Positions 27,642-36,910 are shown, numbered from the stretch's first letter. The stretch: DNA of 64,000 nt from Paenibacillus_Z sp042653205 (GCF_042653205.1 NZ_JBHSHY010000005.1:62001-126000); one strand, 5' to 3'. A program made the numbers and translations. The notes: generated by a model not told the origin, from the sequence alone.

Positions 27642-29096
27642 ATGAGCACGAAAGGACGCATTACCTATCGTTTCGATCAACGGACGGGAGCTCTCGTGGA
27701 GCCGGCCCAGCCGAAAAAAACGCGCGCATCGGAAAACGATGCCGTTTCTTATTTCCAAGAAGAGCTGACGTTCGCCGCCGACGTCGGCGCCTGGAACAGT
27801 CCTTTCCAGGACGATGCCGGGGCGCTGGAGCGGCTTATCCGCGAAGCCGACGGGCAGTTCGCGCTCCGTCAGCCGCAGGGGCGCGCGGGGCAGTCGGCCG
27901 CATCCCCGCTGCGGAGCGCCGCGCCGCTCGCGCATGACGCCGTGCTGCCGCCGATGCCGGAGCCGGCCGCTTTCCATCCGGACGACGCGTTTGGGCGTCA
28001 GGATGCGATTTTGCTCGGCGATGAGAACGATGCGCGGGAACTGGCCGACCGACCGCCTGCGGCTTATGCGAAGCGCGGTCCGGCGCCGGTGATCGATCTG
28101 TATCCCCAGATCGAAATCGACGAAGACGTTTACGCCGGCCGGCACGGCAAGGGGAAAGGCGCCGCCGCGTACCCGCTCGGCTCGGGCAGACGGCCGGCCC
28201 AAGGCCCGTCCTGGTTCAAAGTGTTCGCTTCCGTCGCGGGCGCGATCGCCACGGGCGCGCTGTTCGGCTATTTCGTGCTGACGCTGTTCACGAGCGGCGG
28301 GGGAACCGATGCCGGAGGCACGGACGCCGGTTCCGTGCCGGCCGTCAGCGGCGGCTTGGCCGGCGACGGCAAGGGCGCGTCGTCCGCGGCGAACGGTGAC
28401 TCGCCGCCTGCAGCGAGCGCCGGAGGAGCAAAGGACGCCGGCAAGACGGCTGGCGGTGCGGCGAATGCCGGGTCCGCGGCGACCGTGAAGGTCGACGTGC
28501 CCGCGGAATCGTATTTCATGCTGCAGTACGGCGTCTTCAGCAGCAAGGAGGGACTCGACGCGGCCGCGGCGGAGCTCCGTGCGAAGGGGCTTGCCGCCGC
28601 TTCGCTGACGTCGCAGGACGATTACCGCATCTACGTCGGCATGTCGTCGAACCGGAGCGAAGCGGAGCTGCTCGGCCAGACGCTGACCGGCATGGACGTG
28701 TACGTGAAGCAGGTCGATCTGCCCGCTCTGCGCGCGATCCCGTACGGCGGCAAAGCGGCGGAAGCGCAGACGTTCTTCAAGGATACGGCGGAGCTGCTCA
28801 CCCAGCTGGACGCCATGACCGTTGCCGGCCTGAGCGGCCAGCCCGCCTCGGGAGGCGACTGGGCGGCGCTGCACCAGCAATGGACGGAGTCCGCCTCGCG
28901 CGTCGAGTCCGGCATGCCGGCGGGCACGAACAAGGACGCGCTGCACAAGCTCGTGCAAGCCGTCAACACAGCGGCCGTCTCCGCCGGCGAATACGGCAAG
29001 AAACCGGCGGAAGCGCATTTGTGGTCGATGCAGACGGCGCTCATGAACGCGGTGTTCATCCAGAAAGCCTGGTTTGAATCGATCGAATCATTGTAA
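27642..29096 (+). CDS. spoIIB: SpoIIB-like SPOR-domain sporulation protein
   Basis: This 484-residue single-pass membrane protein has a cytoplasmic N-terminal half (1-190), one transmembrane helix (about 194-216), a Gly/Ala/Ser-rich linker, a SPOR domain (about 289-365; YFMLQYGVFSSKEGLDAAAAEL) and a helical C-terminal part. In B. subtilis SpoIIB sits between folC/comC and maf, localises to the sporulation septum and helps start engulfment by recruiting SpoIIDMP. Position, topology and the sigma-E-like promoter support orthology; sequence identity outside SPOR is weak by eye. The ATG has AAGGAGAG upstream. Confidence 0.82.
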   Translation: MSTKGRITYRFDQRTGALVEPAQPKKTRASENDAVSYFQEELTFAADVGAWNSPFQDDAGALERLIREADGQFALRQPQGRAGQSAASPLRSAAPLAHDAVLPPMPEPAAFHPDDAFGRQDAILLGDENDARELADRPPAAYAKRGPAPVIDLYPQIEIDEDVYAGRHGKGKGAAAYPLGSGRRPAQGPSWFKVFASVAGAIATGALFGYFVLTLFTSGGGTDAGGTDAGSVPAVSGGLAGDGKGASSAANGDSPPAASAGGAKDAGKTAGGAANAGSAATVKVDVPAESYFMLQYGVFSSKEGLDAAAAELRAKGLAAASLTSQDDYRIYVGMSSNRSEAELLGQTLTGMDVYVKQVDLPALRAIPYGGKAAEAQTFFKDTAELLTQLDAMTVAGLSGQPASGGDWAALHQQWTESASRVESGMPAGTNKDALHKLVQAVNTAAVSAGEYGKKPAEAHLWSMQTALMNAVFIQKAWFESIESL

Positions 29097-29119
29097 AGCG
29101 TTCCCGGGACGCGTATAAT
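29091..29119 (+). promoter_or_regulatory. Sigma-A promoter overlapping the spoIIB stop codon
   Basis: TTGTAA (29091-29096), 17 nt and TATAAT (29114-29119). The -35 contains the last bases of spoIIB. It would drive the small membrane gene, maf and radC during growth. Confidence 0.65.
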
Positions 29120-29158
29120 AAAACGTACGTGTCAAAAAATGGCGAGGGACGTTGGAAG

Positions 29159-29401
29159 ATGAAGAAAAATTTCTGGGTATTGCTGCTGTTCATCGTAATC
29201 GGCCTGATGGCCGGAGCGCTTATCGCGCGTTCGCTGGCCACGGTTCCCGGACTTTCGTTTCTGACGAGAACCTATCCGATCGTTTGGACGCCCGCCGCGG
29301 ACTTGCTCGTGCTCAGCTACGATTTTACGCTGCGGCTCCATGTCAGTCTGCTGAGCATCATCGGCCTCGCGATCGCCATTTGGCTGTACCGCAAACTATA
29401 G
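29159..29401 (+). CDS. Small membrane protein, DUF4321-like
   Basis: An 80-residue protein with two hydrophobic helices (about 4-23 and 57-75) joined by a loop ending TYPIVWTPAADLLVL. It resembles the DUF4321 family found between spoIIB or folC and maf in Firmicutes. The role is unknown. The ATG at 29159 begins the hydrophobic helix directly; an in-frame GTG at 29129 would precede it by ten polar residues and lacks a ribosome binding site. GAGGG (29144-29148) is upstream. Confidence 0.75.
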   Translation: MKKNFWVLLLFIVIGLMAGALIARSLATVPGLSFLTRTYPIVWTPAADLLVLSYDFTLRLHVSLLSIIGLAIAIWLYRKL

Positions 29402-29435
29402 GCAGCCGCAAGAGGGCCAAAGGAGCATTGCCATC

Positions 29436-30065
29436 ATGGAACGATCCTCAACCAAGCCAACCGAACATTTACGCCAGCTGGTGCTGGCTTCGTCTTCTCC
29501 CCGCCGGCGGGAATTGGTCGCTTCACTCGGCCTTTCCTTGCCGGTTCTCATTTTATCCAGCGACGCGGACGAGAGCACGCCGTCCGATTGGGCGCCGCCG
29601 CGCATCGTCGAGCAGCTCGGCCTGCGCAAAGCGCGGGCGACCGCCGCGATGCTGGCCGCCGATGATGCCGCGTCTTCGCTGATCGTCGGCGCCGACACCG
29701 TCGTCGTCTTGGACGGCGAGGTGCTGGGCAAGCCCCGCGACCGCGCTGACGCGATCGGCATGCTGAGCCGGCTGCAGGGGCGCGCGCACGAGGTGTATAC
29801 CGGCGTCGCGTGCGTCGACGCGCGCACCGGCGCGGAGCGGGTTGCCCACCGCCGGACGGAAGTCGTCATGAAGCCGCTCGGCGCCGCGCTGATCGAGCGT
29901 TACGTCGACTCCGGCGAGCCGATGGACAAGGCCGGCAGCTACGGGATTCAAGGCCGCGGCGCCGTGCTCATTGATCGGATCGACGGCGACTACTTCAACG
30001 TCGTCGGCCTGCCGGTCGCGCTGCTCGCGGACATGCTGTCCGAATTCGGCATCCGCGTCATTTAA
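29436..30065 (+). CDS. maf: Maf-like nucleotide pyrophosphatase
   Basis: This 209-residue protein shows the Maf signature LVLASSSPRRRELV near the N-terminus, the conserved GADTVVVLDGEVLGKPRD, and the C-terminal GSYGIQGRGAVLIDRIDGDYFNVVGLP split over two blocks. Maf hydrolyses dTTP and UTP and is linked to septum arrest on overexpression in B. subtilis. AAAGGAG precedes the ATG. It lies in the conserved maf-radC-mreB order. Confidence 0.94.
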   Translation: MERSSTKPTEHLRQLVLASSSPRRRELVASLGLSLPVLILSSDADESTPSDWAPPRIVEQLGLRKARATAAMLAADDAASSLIVGADTVVVLDGEVLGKPRDRADAIGMLSRLQGRAHEVYTGVACVDARTGAERVAHRRTEVVMKPLGAALIERYVDSGEPMDKAGSYGIQGRGAVLIDRIDGDYFNVVGLPVALLADMLSEFGIRVI

Positions 30066-30106
30066 GTAAACCGCTTACGCACCCATTCAGAAAGCAGGGA
30101 ACCTCC

Positions 30107-30799
30107 ATGGAAGCCGAACAGCCCTACGTGCTTCGCGGCATCCCGAACGAAGACCGACCTAGAGAACGCCTGATGACCGTCGGGGCCGACGCACTCAGCC
30201 ATGCGGAATTGCTCGCGATTCTGCTGCGCACCGGAACGAACAACGAATCCGCCGTCCTTCTCGCGACGCGCATCCTTCAACAATGCGGCAGCCTGCGGGG
30301 GCTCGTGGACATGAGCGTCGCCGAGCTCACCCGGATCCGCGGGATCGGTCCCGCGAAGGCGGCGCAGCTGCGCGCCGGGATCGAGCTCGGGCGCCGTATC
30401 GCCCGCAGCCGGCAGGGAGACCTGCCGACGATCCGAAAGCCCGCGGACGCCGCGAATCTTATGATGGAAGAGCTCCGTTACTTGAAACAGGAGCACTTCG
30501 TCTGTCTATACCTCAATACGAAAAATCAAGTCATCCTAACCGAAACGTTATCCGTCGGCACCCTCAACGCGACGCTCGTCCACCCTCGCGAAGTGTTTCG
30601 CGCGGCCATCAAGTGCAGCAGCTCCTCGCTGATCTGCCTGCACAATCACCCCAGCGGCGATCCGACGCCGAGCCCCGAAGACATTGCCCTTACCAGACGC
30701 CTGGCCGAAGCCGGAGAGCTCGTCGGCATCGACGTGCTCGATCATTTGGTAATAGGTGACAATCGCTTTATCAGTTTGAAGGAGCAAGGTCACCTGTAA
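30107..30799 (+). CDS. radC: RadC/JAB-domain protein
   Basis: The 230 residues combine an N-terminal helix-hairpin-helix region (LTRIRGIGPAKAAQL, about 74-88) with a C-terminal JAMM metalloprotease-like domain whose zinc ligands are His179, His181 and Asp185 (HNHPSGDPTPS). Despite the name it is not required for DNA repair, and its biochemical activity is unproven. AGCAGGGA lies before the ATG. The 3' end contains the -35 of the mreB promoter. Confidence 0.94.
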   Translation: MEAEQPYVLRGIPNEDRPRERLMTVGADALSHAELLAILLRTGTNNESAVLLATRILQQCGSLRGLVDMSVAELTRIRGIGPAKAAQLRAGIELGRRIARSRQGDLPTIRKPADAANLMMEELRYLKQEHFVCLYLNTKNQVILTETLSVGTLNATLVHPREVFRAAIKCSSSSLICLHNHPSGDPTPSPEDIALTRRLAEAGELVGIDVLDHLVIGDNRFISLKEQGHL

Positions 30800-30805
30800 T
30801 ATAAT
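30776..30805 (+). promoter_or_regulatory. Sigma-A promoter of mreB
   Basis: TTGAAG (30776-30781), 18 nt and TATAAT (30800-30805). The -35 is inside the radC coding end; the start of transcription would be near 30812. Confidence 0.65.
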
Positions 30806-30843
30806 AAGAGGGATTGTCTTACGTAGAAAGGAAGATACAGCTT

Positions 30844-31878
30844 ATGTTTGGTGGGTTTTCGAAAGATCTCGGAATCGATTTGGGCACAGCCAACACGCTC
30901 GTTTATGTCAAAGGAAAAGGAATTGTCGTTAGAGAACCTTCCGTGGTCGCTCTGCGTACCGATACAAAAAAAATCGAAGCCGTCGGCGAGCACGCCAAAA
31001 AGATGATCGGCCGCACGCCGGGCAACATCCGCGCGATCCGCCCGATGAAGGACGGCGTTATCGCCGACTTCGACACGACTTCCACGATGATCAAGTACTT
31101 TATTCGCCAAGCGCAGAAGAGCCGTTCGCTGTTCCCTCGCCATCCGAACGTGATGGTATGCGTGCCGTCGGGCATTACGGCAGTCGAACAGCGCGCCGTT
31201 AAAGACGCGACGGTCCAAGCGGGCGCGCGCGAAGCGTTCACGATCGAGGAGCCGTTCGCGGCGGCGATCGGCGCGGATCTGCCGGTCTGGGAGCCGACGG
31301 GCAGCATGGTCGTCGACATCGGCGGCGGCACGACGGAAGTGGCCGTCATCTCGCTCGGCGGCATCGTGACGAGCCGTTCGATCCGGATCGCCGGCGACGA
31401 GATGGACGAAGCGATCATCCAATACATCAAGCGGATGTACAACCTCATGATCGGCGAACGGACGGCGGAGCAGCTGAAGATGGAAATCGGTTCCGCGCTT
31501 GCCCTGGAGCAGCAGGAGTCGATCGAAATCCGCGGCCGCGACTTGGTGTCGGGCCTTCCGAAAACGCTGCCGATTTCGTCGGACGAAATTTGCGACGCGC
31601 TCGCCGACACGGTCAACGCGATCGTGGACGCCGTCAAGATTACGCTCGAGAAGTGTCCGCCGGAGCTGTCCGCCGACATCATGGACCGCGGCATCGTCCT
31701 CACGGGCGGGGGCGCGCTGCTCAAGAACTTGGACAAGCTGCTCGCGCGGGAGACGGGCATGCCGGTCATCGTGGCGGAGAACCCGCTGGATTGCGTGGCG
31801 ATCGGAACGGGCAGAGCGCTCGACAACATCGACCTGTTCAAGACGCGCGGAGGCCCGGTATCCCGTTCCAAGAAGTAA
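30844..31878 (+). CDS. mreB: Rod shape-determining protein MreB
   Basis: Bacterial actin of 344 residues that organises the elongasome. The ATPase signatures are visible: phosphate 1 LGIDLGTANTLVY, the connect motif with VDIGGGTTEVAV (phosphate 2), and the adenosine motif GIVLTGGGALLKNLD. An N-terminal hydrophobic patch (MFGGFSKD) may serve membrane binding. The ATG at 30844 has GAAAGGAAG upstream; the in-frame TTG at 30814 lies too near the -10. It starts the mreBCD-minCD-rodA cluster. Confidence 0.97.
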   Translation: MFGGFSKDLGIDLGTANTLVYVKGKGIVVREPSVVALRTDTKKIEAVGEHAKKMIGRTPGNIRAIRPMKDGVIADFDTTSTMIKYFIRQAQKSRSLFPRHPNVMVCVPSGITAVEQRAVKDATVQAGAREAFTIEEPFAAAIGADLPVWEPTGSMVVDIGGGTTEVAVISLGGIVTSRSIRIAGDEMDEAIIQYIKRMYNLMIGERTAEQLKMEIGSALALEQQESIEIRGRDLVSGLPKTLPISSDEICDALADTVNAIVDAVKITLEKCPPELSADIMDRGIVLTGGGALLKNLDKLLARETGMPVIVAENPLDCVAIGTGRALDNIDLFKTRGGPVSRSKK

Positions 31879-31933
31879 TCCGGTAATGGCAGTCGGGGAA
31901 AACGGATGAGCGAAATGGGCGGGTGAAACGAAA

Positions 31934-32809
31934 TTGTTTAATTGGATGCGCAACAAACGGATGTTTGTGCTCATGATCGTTTTTATTTTATTCGTCGCCG
32001 TGATGGGCTTCTCCATCGGCGACCGGAAGAAGCTGACCTGGCCGGAGAATTTCGCGCTTGACACGTCGGGCTTCTTCCAGCAATGGCTGTACCGGCCGGC
32101 CGGCTACGTGTCGAACCTGGTGCACGATCTCACCCATCTGCGGGAGGTTTACAAGGAGAACGAGCAGCTGCGCATCGCTGCCGCCGCCTATGCGCGGGAT
32201 AGCATCAAGTATAACTTCATGGAAGCGGAATTGAAGCAGCTTCAGGACGATCTGAACTTCACGGAAAACCAGAAGAAGCTGAACAACTACAAGTACCTCA
32301 TCGCGCAAGTGGTGGCCGTCAACAACGATCCGTACGACGAGACGATCCGCATCAATCTCGGCTCCAAGGACGGCATCAAGCCGAACATGGTCGTCGTGAC
32401 GAACAAAGGCCTGGTGGGCTTGACCACCCGCGTCGATCCGTTCTTCTCGTCCGTCATGCCGATTACGAAGCTCAACGTCAACTCCACCGACACGAAGCAG
32501 ATCGCCGCCACGGTGCTGGGCAAGGAGAATGAGTCGTTCGGCATCGTCGACAACTACGATTCCGAGACCGGCAAGCTGTCGATGTCGAAGATTTCCGAGC
32601 ATGACCCGCTCAAGAAGGGCGACACGGTCATTACGTCCGGCAAAGGCAACGTGTTCCCGCGCGGCGTCGTCATCGGCACGGTCGACAGCAGCCAGGTCGG
32701 CGATTTCGGCCTGACCTACACGGCGACGATCACGCCGGCGGCCGATTTCGATCACCTGACGGAAGTGTTCGTCGTCCAGACGCCTGATCTCGGAGACGAG
32801 ACGCCATGA
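31934..32809 (+). CDS. mreC: Rod shape-determining protein MreC
   Basis: This 291-residue protein has an N-terminal membrane anchor (about 10-26), a periplasm-side coiled-coil (about 68-115; LREVYKENEQLRIAAAAYA) and the MreC beta-barrel domain (LIAQVVAVNNDPYDETIRINLGSKDG in parts). It links MreB to wall synthases outside the membrane. The start is TTG at 31934, preceded by GGGCGGGTGAAA. Its stop overlaps the mreD start (ATGA). Confidence 0.95.
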   Translation: MFNWMRNKRMFVLMIVFILFVAVMGFSIGDRKKLTWPENFALDTSGFFQQWLYRPAGYVSNLVHDLTHLREVYKENEQLRIAAAAYARDSIKYNFMEAELKQLQDDLNFTENQKKLNNYKYLIAQVVAVNNDPYDETIRINLGSKDGIKPNMVVVTNKGLVGLTTRVDPFFSSVMPITKLNVNSTDTKQIAATVLGKENESFGIVDNYDSETGKLSMSKISEHDPLKKGDTVITSGKGNVFPRGVVIGTVDSSQVGDFGLTYTATITPAADFDHLTEVFVVQTPDLGDETP

Positions 32810-33330
32810 GCCTGCAGCGGATCATCGGGGTCATGCTGCTGTTCTTCCTGACGGAAGGCACGCTCTTCTATTGGCTCGTGCCGGATGATATGGTCGGCCG
32901 CATCGTGCCGCATTTTACGCTGGCCTTCGTGCTGTTCGCCGCCCTTTACCGGGGCCGGCATTCCGCGCTGCTGCTCGGCCTGTCGTTCGGCCTGCTGCAG
33001 GACCTGGCGTTCTACGGCCGGATTCTCGGCGTCCACTCCTTCTCGATGGGGCTCGTCGGTTACCTGACCGGCCTGCTCATTGAGCGCAAGCGCAGCACGC
33101 TGCTCATGGCGCTGTCGATGATCGGGCTGTCCACTCTCGTCTACGATACGGTCGTCTATTTCGTCTACAAGGTGTTCCGCTTGACGGACCAAACGTATGA
33201 ATGGGCGCTGTCGCAGCACATCATTCCGAGCCTGTTCCTGCAGCTGCTGTTCGCACTCGCGCTGTACGTACCGGCTCGGCGGTGGTTCGAAGGCAGCCTC
33301 AAGCCGAAGACGGAAGAAGACGAAGATTGA
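32806..33330 (+). CDS. mreD: Rod shape-determining protein MreD
   Basis: An integral membrane protein of 174 residues with about five helices, typical of MreD (YRGRHSALLLGLSFGLLQDLAFYG in parts). It partners MreC in the elongasome. Translation is coupled to mreC through a 4-nt overlap. The C-terminus is charged (KPKTEEDED). Confidence 0.92.
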   Translation: MSLQRIIGVMLLFFLTEGTLFYWLVPDDMVGRIVPHFTLAFVLFAALYRGRHSALLLGLSFGLLQDLAFYGRILGVHSFSMGLVGYLTGLLIERKRSTLLMALSMIGLSTLVYDTVVYFVYKVFRLTDQTYEWALSQHIIPSLFLQLLFALALYVPARRWFEGSLKPKTEEDED

Positions 33331-33395
33331 CGCGCCCGCGAGCAGGAATACGCGCGCCATTGCAAGAATCGTATACAGAGAGGGGTGGGGCGAGC

Positions 33396-34055
33396 GTGAC
33401 CGAGAAGCAGCATATTACCATAAAAGGCGTCAAGGACGGGCTGATCTTCCTACTCGACGACAATTGCGAATTTTCCGATCTGATGAACGAGCTGCAATAC
33501 AAATTGGAAAAGTCGCATCAACAGCTGCTGACTGGCCCCATCGTCCACGTGCAAGTGAAGCTCGGCACCCGTCAAATCAACGAAGACGAGAAGGAACGGA
33601 TCAAGGCCGCGATCCGCCAGCAGGGCAACCTGCTCGTGCAGTCGATCGAGAGCGAAGCCCGGCCGCAGCCGCAGCCCGAGGACGGCAACAACCTGAAGCT
33701 GCTGACGGGCATCGTCCGCAGCGGGCAGACCGTCGAGCACGACGGGAATCTGCTGCTCATGGGGGACGTCAATCCCGGGGGCACGGTCCTCTGCACCGGC
33801 GATATCTACGTGCTGGGCGCTCTTCGCGGGCTCGCCCATGCCGGGTACAAGGGTCGCAGGGATACCGTCATCGCGGCCTCGTTGCTGAAGCCGACGCAGC
33901 TGCGCATCGACGACGTCATCAGCCGTCCGCCGGACGAGTGGATCACGGGAGACGCGATGATGGAGTATGCGTTCTTGAGCGAAGGCGTCATGAAAATCGA
34001 TAAAATCGCGCAGCTGCAGCGCCTGCGGAGGCTGCCGGTCGTGTTTAGAGCTTGA
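33396..34055 (+). CDS. minC: Septum site-determining protein MinC
   Basis: This 219-residue division inhibitor binds MinD and blocks FtsZ at the poles. The N-terminal domain starts TEKQHITIKGVKDGLIFLLDD. The C-terminal right-handed beta-helix domain (about 115-215) shows GDVNPGGTVLCTGDIYVLGALRG and IAASLLKPTQLRI. The GTG at 33396 has GAGGGGTGG (33379-33387) upstream; longer in-frame extensions run back into mreD. Confidence 0.95.
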   Translation: MTEKQHITIKGVKDGLIFLLDDNCEFSDLMNELQYKLEKSHQQLLTGPIVHVQVKLGTRQINEDEKERIKAAIRQQGNLLVQSIESEARPQPQPEDGNNLKLLTGIVRSGQTVEHDGNLLLMGDVNPGGTVLCTGDIYVLGALRGLAHAGYKGRRDTVIAASLLKPTQLRIDDVISRPPDEWITGDAMMEYAFLSEGVMKIDKIAQLQRLRRLPVVFRA

Positions 34056-34074
34056 GCGGGGGAGTGTGAAAGTC

Positions 34075-34866
34075 ATGGGAGAAGCGATTGTAGTCACGTC
34101 GGGTAAAGGCGGGGTCGGTAAGACGACGACTTCGGCCAATATCGGTACGGCGCTCGCTTTGCTTGGCAAAAAGGTTTGCATGGTCGATACCGACATCGGC
34201 CTGCGCAATTTGGACGTGGTCATGGGGCTCGAGAACCGCATCATCTACGATTTGATCGACGTTGCCGAAGGCCGCTGCAGGCTGAACCAGGCGCTGGTGA
34301 AGGACAAACGTTTCGAAGAGCTGTACATGCTGCCGGCCGCGCAAACGAAGGATAAGAGCGATATTACGCCCGACCAGGTCAAGGACATCGTGCTGGAACT
34401 GAAGAAGGAATTCGATTACGTCATCATCGACTGTCCGGCGGGGATCGAGCAGGGCTTCCGCAACGCGATCGCCGGCGCCGACCGCGCGATCATCGTGACG
34501 ACGCCGGAGAACGCGGCCGTCCGCGACGCGGACCGGGTCATCGGCTTGCTGGAGCAGTCGCAGGTGCCCGCGCGGCTCATCATCAACCGAATCCGAGCCA
34601 ATATGGTCCGTTCGGGAGAAATGCTGGACGTCGACGAGATTTGCCAGGTGCTCGCCATCGATCTGCTGGGGATCGTCCCGGACGACGAGAAGGTCATCAA
34701 GGCGGCGAACGCCGGCGAGCCGACCGTCATGGATCCTTCGTCCCGCGCCGCCATCGCCTACCGCAACATCGCGAGACGGATGCTCGGCGACATGGTGCCG
34801 CTCATGCCGCTCGAAGAGAAGACGGGCGTCATGAAGCGATTCCGCAAGTTTCTTGGAATAGGATGA
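34075..34866 (+). CDS. minD: Septum site-determining ATPase MinD
   Basis: Deviant Walker A ATPase of 263 residues (KGGVGKT with Lys11 and Lys16). It recruits MinC to the membrane through the C-terminal amphipathic helix (TGVMKRFRKFLG). DTDIGLRNLDVVMGLE and DYVIIDCPAGIEQGF are typical. The ATG at 34075 is favoured by GGGGGAG (34058-34064) at 10 nt; the in-frame GTG at 34066 is only 1 nt from it. No minE is present, as expected in Firmicutes using DivIVA. Confidence 0.97.
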   Translation: MGEAIVVTSGKGGVGKTTTSANIGTALALLGKKVCMVDTDIGLRNLDVVMGLENRIIYDLIDVAEGRCRLNQALVKDKRFEELYMLPAAQTKDKSDITPDQVKDIVLELKKEFDYVIIDCPAGIEQGFRNAIAGADRAIIVTTPENAAVRDADRVIGLLEQSQVPARLIINRIRANMVRSGEMLDVDEICQVLAIDLLGIVPDDEKVIKAANAGEPTVMDPSSRAAIAYRNIARRMLGDMVPLMPLEEKTGVMKRFRKFLGIG

Positions 34867-34873
34867 TTCGGAA

Positions 34874-36022
34874 GTGCTGAATAAACTGAAAAAAATCGAC
34901 GTGAGCATGATTCTCATCCTGCTCGCGTTCGCGGTCGTCAGCACGCTGCTCGTGCACAGCGCGACCTATGGCAATCCGGACTACGCCAACTACGACTTGC
35001 GGACGGTCATTTTCTACGTGCTTGGCTTTTTCGTGGCGCTGGTCGCGGCGCTGTTCGATTACCGGCTGTACTTGAAAGCCTGGTTCGTGCTGTACGGGTT
35101 CGGCTTGATTTTGCTGGTCGTCGTCTATTTGACAGCGCCCGAGATCAACGGCGCGAAGAGCTGGTTTCAGCTGCCGGGCGGCCTGCAGTTCCAACCGGCC
35201 GAGATGGTGAAGATCATCTTGATCATCACCGTCGCGTACCTGATGGGCAGGCGGCAGGGCGATCCGCTGCGGGTACGGCAGGATCTGTTCGTCATCGCGG
35301 CATTCTCGTTCGTGCCGTTCGCGCTCGTCATGATCCAGCCTGACTTGGGCAATGCCATCATTTATTTGGTCATCGTGCTCGGCATGCTGTGGATCGGCAA
35401 CGTCCGGTACACGCATGTGCTGCTCGGCTTGACGATCGTCGTCGGCAGCCTCATGGTGTTCATGTTCCTGTTCAATACGTATAACCAGCAAATTCACGAT
35501 TACGCGGAAAGCCAGCACAAGCTGCACTGGTATGAGCGGATCAACGGCTTCATTAACCCGGAGACGGCCTCGGACAAGGAAGTCTATCAGGCGCAGAAGG
35601 CCAAGATCGCGATCGGTTCCGGCGGGTTGACCGGCGACGGGTACATGAAGGGCGAGTCCAAAAACCGTAAATTCATTCCGTATCCGTACTCCGACGCCAT
35701 CTTCGTCGTCATCGGCGAAGAGTTCGGGTTCCAGGGCGCCGCGGTCGTGCTGATGCTCTATTTCCTGCTCATCTACAGGATGATCATCATCGCCTTCCAA
35801 TGTTACGACATGCGAGGATCGTTCATCATCATCGGCATCGTCTCGATGTACGTCTTCCAAGTGTTCCAGAACATCGGCATGATGATCGGGCTAATGCCGA
35901 TCACCGGTATCACGCTGCCGTTCATCAGCTACGGCGGCACGTCGCTGCTGCTCAACATGCTGTGCATCGGCATCGTCTTCAGCGTGAAGGTGCACCAGGA
36001 GAAATACGAATTGAACGCGTGA
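34874..36022 (+). CDS. rodA: SEDS-family peptidoglycan polymerase RodA/FtsW type
   Basis: This 382-residue polytopic protein has about ten membrane helices. The SEDS family motifs are visible: GAKSWFQLPGGLQFQPAEMVK, MIQPDLGNAIIYL, and near the end GITLPFISYGGTSLLLNMLCIG. It polymerises glycan strands together with a class B penicillin-binding protein. After minD and downstream of mreBCD it is most likely the elongation enzyme RodA, although FtsW cannot be excluded by eye. The start is GTG at 34874, 7 nt after the minD stop, with a weak Shine-Dalgarno. Confidence 0.9.
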   Translation: MLNKLKKIDVSMILILLAFAVVSTLLVHSATYGNPDYANYDLRTVIFYVLGFFVALVAALFDYRLYLKAWFVLYGFGLILLVVVYLTAPEINGAKSWFQLPGGLQFQPAEMVKIILIITVAYLMGRRQGDPLRVRQDLFVIAAFSFVPFALVMIQPDLGNAIIYLVIVLGMLWIGNVRYTHVLLGLTIVVGSLMVFMFLFNTYNQQIHDYAESQHKLHWYERINGFINPETASDKEVYQAQKAKIAIGSGGLTGDGYMKGESKNRKFIPYPYSDAIFVVIGEEFGFQGAAVVLMLYFLLIYRMIIIAFQCYDMRGSFIIIGIVSMYVFQVFQNIGMMIGLMPITGITLPFISYGGTSLLLNMLCIGIVFSVKVHQEKYELNA

Positions 36023-36049
36023 CCGTCCGGCATCCCCGGGCGGTTTTTT
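36023..36049 (+). terminator. Terminator after rodA
   Basis: CCGTCCGG (36023-36030) pairs with CCGGGCGG (36036-36043) with one G-T pair over a 5-nt loop, followed by six T residues. Confidence 0.9.
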
Positions 36050-36099
36050 CGCATTAACGCGGCCGGATGCCATGATTCGCAATCAAAGGAGGAAAGACC

Positions 36100-36888
36100 A
36101 TGTTCGCGCATTACGTCGGCATCGATTATTCCGGCAAAGGATTGCCCACGCAGCGGCATACCGCCATTCAGATATTCGAGTCGGACCCGGCCGGCATGCC
36201 GGTCCGGGCTTTGGAGAGGAGCAGCTGGTCGCGGGAGGGCGCGTACCGGTATTTGGCGGAGCGGCTAATGGAGCAGCGCGCCGGCGGACGCGGGCCGATG
36301 ATCGTCGTCATCGACCACGGCTTGTCGTTCCCGCTATCGTATTTCCGGGAGGCGACGCCGGTCAAGCCCGCCTTCGCCTCGTGGCATGACTTCCTGCAGC
36401 ATTTCCACGCGCTGTGGGGCGCGGCGAAGGAACGGCCGGTCTCGACCGTCGCCGCGCCGACGCTGCCGTACGGCCGGCCGACGGAGCTGCGGCTGACGGA
36501 GAAATTCACGTCTTCGGCCAAGAGCGTGCTGAATCTCGATCCGAGGCTCATCTCGGTCGCGTTTTCGACGCATGCCGGCCTTCCGTGGCTGTACGAGCTT
36601 CGCCGGGATTTCTCGGACGTACTGCACGTCTGGCCGTTCGACGGGCTGCAGCCGGAAGCGGGCAAGAGCGTGCTCGCCGAAGCGTACCCGTCGCTCTTCT
36701 ACAACCGGTACGGGTATCCGGCGGAGCTGGCGAAGCGGGACGAACGCGACGCGTACGCGGTGTCCCTCTGGCTGCGCGAGCAGGACGCCGCCGGCACGCT
36801 GCCGCTGTATCTCGCGCTGCCGACGCTGACGCCCGAGACGCGCGAGGAGATCGTACCGCTGGAAGGCTGGATCCTCGGCGTCCTGTAG
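36100..36888 (+). CDS. DUF429-like protein, predicted RNase H-like fold
   Basis: This 262-residue soluble protein recalls the DUF429 family of predicted RNase H-like nucleases. The N-terminal strand carries an acidic motif (YVGIDYSGKG), the middle has IVVIDHGLSFP, and the C-terminal part has VWPFDGLQPEAGKSVLAEAYPS and KRDERDAYAVSLWLRE. These supply Asp and Glu residues at the positions expected for metal binding (Asp9, Asp72, Glu194, Asp217 and Asp220 approximately). The assignment is by motif pattern and is tentative. It has a perfect AAAGGAGG Shine-Dalgarno and lies alone between the rodA terminator and the spoIVF promoter. No substrate can be named. Confidence 0.6.
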   Translation: MFAHYVGIDYSGKGLPTQRHTAIQIFESDPAGMPVRALERSSWSREGAYRYLAERLMEQRAGGRGPMIVVIDHGLSFPLSYFREATPVKPAFASWHDFLQHFHALWGAAKERPVSTVAAPTLPYGRPTELRLTEKFTSSAKSVLNLDPRLISVAFSTHAGLPWLYELRRDFSDVLHVWPFDGLQPEAGKSVLAEAYPSLFYNRYGYPAELAKRDERDAYAVSLWLREQDAAGTLPLYLALPTLTPETREEIVPLEGWILGVL

Positions 36889-36910
36889 CGGGCGATCGCC
36901 CTCGGCCCAA

